Origin: Breviolum minutum Mf 1.05b.01
Taxonomy: Eukaryota > Sar > Dinophyceae > Suessiales > Symbiodiniaceae
Reading direction: 5' to 3'
NCBI GenBank assembly: GCA_000507305.1
Contig: DF239532.1
Span: 124,001 to 188,000 of the forward strand
Length of the DNA stretch: 64,000 bases
Under the pieces are notes generated by a model. It made no database searches. It was not told where the DNA came from and was given only the letters and a program-made list of their open reading frames with translations. Shown piece by piece: positions 60,381-64,000 of this stretch. Within the stretch, counting starts at the first letter, position 1; each line of letters begins with the position of its first letter. Made by a program: the position numbers and the translations under genes.

Positions 60381-61041
60381 TCGAAGGCCTTTTGATTGCA
60401 GAGCTGGTTTGTGGAACTTTCGAGAGGGGTGGTCCCGACACAAGAAGGAGTGAACACATGACGAACACCGCAAGGTTTAAACATGCAACGTTGACAAGGA
60501 CCAAGAGGTCTTACTTTTTGTGGGGAAGAACTGCTTCGTTCTGATGATGGCATATGTGACATCTAATGCAGGATGTCTACATGTTGTCTAAAATATATGT
60601 TCACAGTTCACATCTATACTTACCCGTACTTGTACTTATGCTTGTATTCAAGTCGTTGACTACGTTTGAAAGCCACATGGAAGTGCCCAGGTGCAAAAAA
60701 TCACAGCAAGGGAATCGGAGTCAATTGAGGGACGCCTCCCAATTCATTCGTTCCCTCCATGCATGGCGCATTTGATTGCTCCTCTAAGACGATTTTCAGC
60801 GAGAACGTATCTTACTAACAGAATCATAGGGATTCGTGCATGGTTACATACGTAGATTTATTCATATGATTATGTAATCACCGGGCAGATTATGTTGCGT
60901 TTGTTTGTATGATACAATCAATGGCCACTTGGACATGTTTGTTCCTCTCGCTGCAACGAATCCGTTTGGGCACAGGACTACTGCTGCCGTTATGAAGAGC
61001 TAGGATGCGATTCCACACCAGACGTGCTGGCCGTGATCTGA
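60381..61041 (+). CDS. two exons rejoining into a complete Cys/Trp module
   Basis: Exon 60381-60447 follows an excellent acceptor (CGCTTTCCCCTTAG). It reads RRPFDCRAGLWNFREGWS then RHKK, and ends at a GA donor. Exon 60976-61041 follows GGGCACAG, reads DYCCRYEELGCDSTPDVL then AVI, and a TGA closes it at 61039-61041. Both borders are phase 0. The join restores GWS-x2-KK-x-YCC-x5-GC, with the same CC-x5-GC spacing as the copy at 52.45 kb. That copy is interrupted by its intron nine residues earlier. If the TGA is real this is the C-terminus of a protein whose earlier exons were not found. Function unknown. Confidence 0.5.
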
Positions 61042-61157
61042 GACAATCAAGGGGAGAGCAAGGAGGGTCACTAGGCCACTATGCGGGCAAGCATTCTTAA
61101 GATTAATGACGTAGAAAAGGGTTGATACAGTGATCAAGAAGTGAGCATTCCTCTAAG

Positions 61158-61238
61158 AAGTTGGGAAACGCTTCCTGTCCCAAGATCTTTCCCTTCACAA
61201 ACAAGCCAGTGGCGAAATGTGCCGGTGTGGCAGCTTAG
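61158..61238 (+). CDS. weak terminal exon candidate
   Basis: After CTCTAAG the frame reads KLGNASCPKIFPFTNKPVAK then CAGVAA to a TAG at 61236-61238. Codon use is acceptable. It lies just after the Cys/Trp-module exons and could be an alternative end of that gene. Confidence 0.18.
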   Translation, partial: KLGNASCPKIFPFTNKPVAKCAGVAA

Positions 61239-64000
61239 TTCGGGATGCCACGTTGCAATATTGCAATAAGCTTGATCAGGTGGTTGGTGCAAGTTTCTAT
61301 ATGTAAGTACTAGGAGGAAATCTCCAAACGGGTAGGAATTAATCAGGTGACATTATTTCAGACTTTTGAATAAACTTGTCCAATCCTTGTTGGGCTTCGT
61401 GCCAATCAACTACCATTGGTGAAGCTTGGAGGGTCAGTATCTTTGTGAAAATGCATGAAGCCAACTAGATTTACACTACCTACTAGATATCTACTAGATA
61501 TTTGCTTGCCTTAAGTCAAACGAGTTGCACATTCTGTCTAAGGCGTCGAATCTCAGGTGGTTTCCTGTGTGCAAGAGCCAAGCGCTGAGTGTTGTGTCAA
61601 ATGCACAACAGAATTTTGAAGTATCCTACTCTTGCTTTCTTGGATCCTGTTAGGTCATTTTCATATTTTCTTCTGGACTGATCCTGGGTACGGAAGGTCT
61701 AGTGTCACCGAAGGAACTTGGCCATCTTACCACTTTATCCTCGTTGTGGCAGAGCTATTTCACTCAGCCACCCGATTTGGTCTCGTGTTTGGCTACAGAC
61801 TTTGCATGGCTTCTGTGCTTGTTTCTTGAGACCAGTTTTGCCACGGGGGTGACAAACTGCATTGTTCATCTCTGATAGAAGGCTGTCCTTAAACAACATC
61901 ATACATCCAGTGCAAGAATCTTGACATGCTAAAACATGCTGCAGCATGTTGTTCTTTGTTCTTCTTTGTGTCTACATGTTACTTTTATGTATCTACTTTT
62001 ATCAAGTCTTTTTTTGCATACTTGATAATTGAGGCCGTGCCTGGACACATGCGAGTCTGTCGATTGTGAGTTTAGCGATTGGTCACAATGGCTGGGATGC
62101 ACAGCGAGTTACGTTGGCCTTGACTGAGTTTGCAACCCTTCTGTTGCGATCTCTGACTAATAGAGATGTTTTCATGCGCAATACATATGTTGCATGGTCA
62201 TCCAGACTTTCTGGGACATACAATTACATCAAGCATATATGTATATGGATATGATAGGATTATATAATATTATGTATAGTTCAATCTCAGTAAGCTTGGA
62301 TGTAAAAAGCGGTCAAGATCATTCAAGATCGTAGCGCTTCTGGATGTTTCTGGGTGAATTTGACGAAAAAAGAGGGTGGATTCTGATTCTCAATGGATGT
62401 TCAGGCTTTGCTCTCAGATCCTGAGTATAAATTGTCATGGTTAATTAATCTCATCAGCCGAATCATGATTTGCAGACGACATATCACGATATCATAATGT
62501 AATGTGAATCATTATTTATATCGTATGATATCATGAATATCTTTTATAAGATCGGTACAATTCATTATATACACACGGTATATATATATATACATACGTA
62601 CACATAGTTATAGATAGATCACCGATATAGAGGTATAGGTATGATGTGATAATCATCAGACATCATTTTCCAGAAGGCAGTGAGCGAACAGGGAAAGTCG
62701 GAATGAGATGCGGTTGTGAGGTCCAATCTTGGCGGGTGCTTTGGACTTTGTCAACGTGAAAGGCCACCTACTTCAATGGGTTTTCCAGGGTAGGGGGTCA
62801 CATGACTCATCCCTTGGTACGAGCAGATGGTCTCGAGCCCATATTGGTGCAATGCCCACATAACTCTGGGCAGGAAGATCATCCAGCCGAACAACGAATG
62901 CGGTAGGCTGGGTCCAAGTTGGACAGTGGCCTCCATGAGTGTTGCATCGTGATTCATATTGTTCTTCTCGTTTTTCTGCCGGTTGTTTTCTTTGAACGCT
63001 TCTGCTCAGATTCGCATCATCGCTATGTTTTTGCAAAGACGCTCACAGCATTCGCAACTAAGTATCTATTATATCACAGCATTCGCAAGTAAGTATATAG
63101 ATTTGCATAGACTGTACGATTAAAGACTACTGTTTTTTTTGTTTAGTTGTTTTGTCCTGCTCACCCTGCTGTGAGCCGTGTGTATCTATATGTTCGGACC
63201 TGACATGGAAATGCATCATAATGCACCCACAGAGTTGAAGCGTATGTATCCTTTGCCCCTTGTGGCCGCCAACTCTCAACACTTTGAAAGATTCGCTCAT
63301 GAGCTTCAGATGTAGCTGTGCAGGCCCTGTCACGGACCCAAAGTGGTCACAAAAGCAGGCGGTTCGAGCTGCATGCCAGATTCTGCGTGCCTTGACACGG
63401 TTGCAGAGTGGAATTGCTTTAAGGATCTTTAATGTGTAGAGGATGCATTCATCAATCATTCCTTTCTTGACGCACCATTTGAGACTTGAGCTTGAGCGCA
63501 ATTTTAATGCATTTCACTTTGTCATGTCGGGCATCGCAAGCCACAAAGGTGCAAACTCCAAGGGGATGTCAACTGCCATTGGGATGCCACCAACTCAGTG
63601 GTTTTAGTTTAGGCCTTGAAAATCTCAGATATGACTTTTATTGTTGTACAAATCTACACGATGCAGAAGAATAACAAGATGTATATATATATATATGTGC
63701 ATATTTGGATATTGTATCTTTAATCCCATTTCTGCTGCTTTGCATTCAGCAATGGCTTGTTCGAGTTTCCCAGATCCCATGAATTTCTGACTCAAGTGTT
63801 TCCATATTTTGGAAGATTTACAAGTTCACAAAAACAAAGGATGACGTGCATGTATGATTTCAGGGAGATCCAAATGACGAAGGAAATGCCAACAATGCAG
63901 CGTTGTCATTTACTTTCTTCAGCCCAAGGACTGGTCGGAATGGAGCAATACCTGCTATGACGTGGAAGTAGATCAGCCTTGAGCTCATGCTACAAGTCCG
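61239..64000. other. AT-rich, no gene resolved
   Basis: I see no exon with splice signals and codon bias. AT microsatellites occur at 62575-62596 and 63680-63698, and a hairpin-like ATGATATCATGA patch lies at about 62480-62535. Open frames on both strands are short and without recognisable domains. Confidence 0.4.

Overview
The window is nuclear DNA of a eukaryote with tiny exons and many introns, almost certainly a dinoflagellate and probably of the Symbiodiniaceae type. This rests on four things seen in the sequence. Coding blocks of 25 to 130 bases rejoin in phase across introns. Many introns start with GC or GA instead of GT. The base after the acceptor AG is usually G. Trinucleotide and hexanucleotide repeats are abundant. 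There are no bacterial operons, ribosome binding sites, tRNA or rRNA genes. Long open frames mean little here: most are intron noise or simple repeats, and real exons are often short and lack a Met. All exons I can support lie on the + strand.

Two genes are identified with confidence. From about 2.65 to 15.16 kb lies a malate:quinone oxidoreductase (MQO) gene in at least 28 exons. It runs from the FAD-binding GAGVMSAT motif through [10 protein letters not shown] to a stop at 15157-15159. From about 54.47 to 58.62 kb lies a cytosolic glutathione S-transferase in at least ten exons. MQO is a mitochondrial, FAD-dependent malate dehydrogenase that feeds electrons to ubiquinone. The GST is a soluble detoxification or redox enzyme. 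Nothing shows that the two act together.

Between and after them are several gene fragments I can chain by phase but not name. They lie at 37.6-38.4, 38.6-39.5, 40.8-42.3 and 44.1-47.2 kb; the last has one likely membrane helix and a Pro/Glu-rich tail. There are also isolated terminal exons, for example near 24.9, 31.2, 33.3 and 34.2 kb. These were found by eye from open frame, splice signals and G/C-ending codons, and their confidence is low to moderate.

The most interesting signal is a small Cys/Trp module, roughly N-[WF]-[RK]-E-G-W-S-x2-K-[KR]-x-[WY]-C-C-x5-G-C. It appears in three places: 52.1-52.5 kb, 52.97-53.04 kb and 60.4-61.0 kb. Two copies are complete only after splicing, and their introns interrupt the module at different points. 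The other striking feature is a hexanucleotide tract of about 66 copies at 49.0-49.4 kb. It is open in several frames, and a Thr-rich or His/Asp-rich stretch follows about 0.8 kb downstream.

The rest (15.2-37.5 kb, much of 47-52 kb and 61.2-64 kb) is AT-rich intergenic or intronic DNA with microsatellites and only weak exon candidates.
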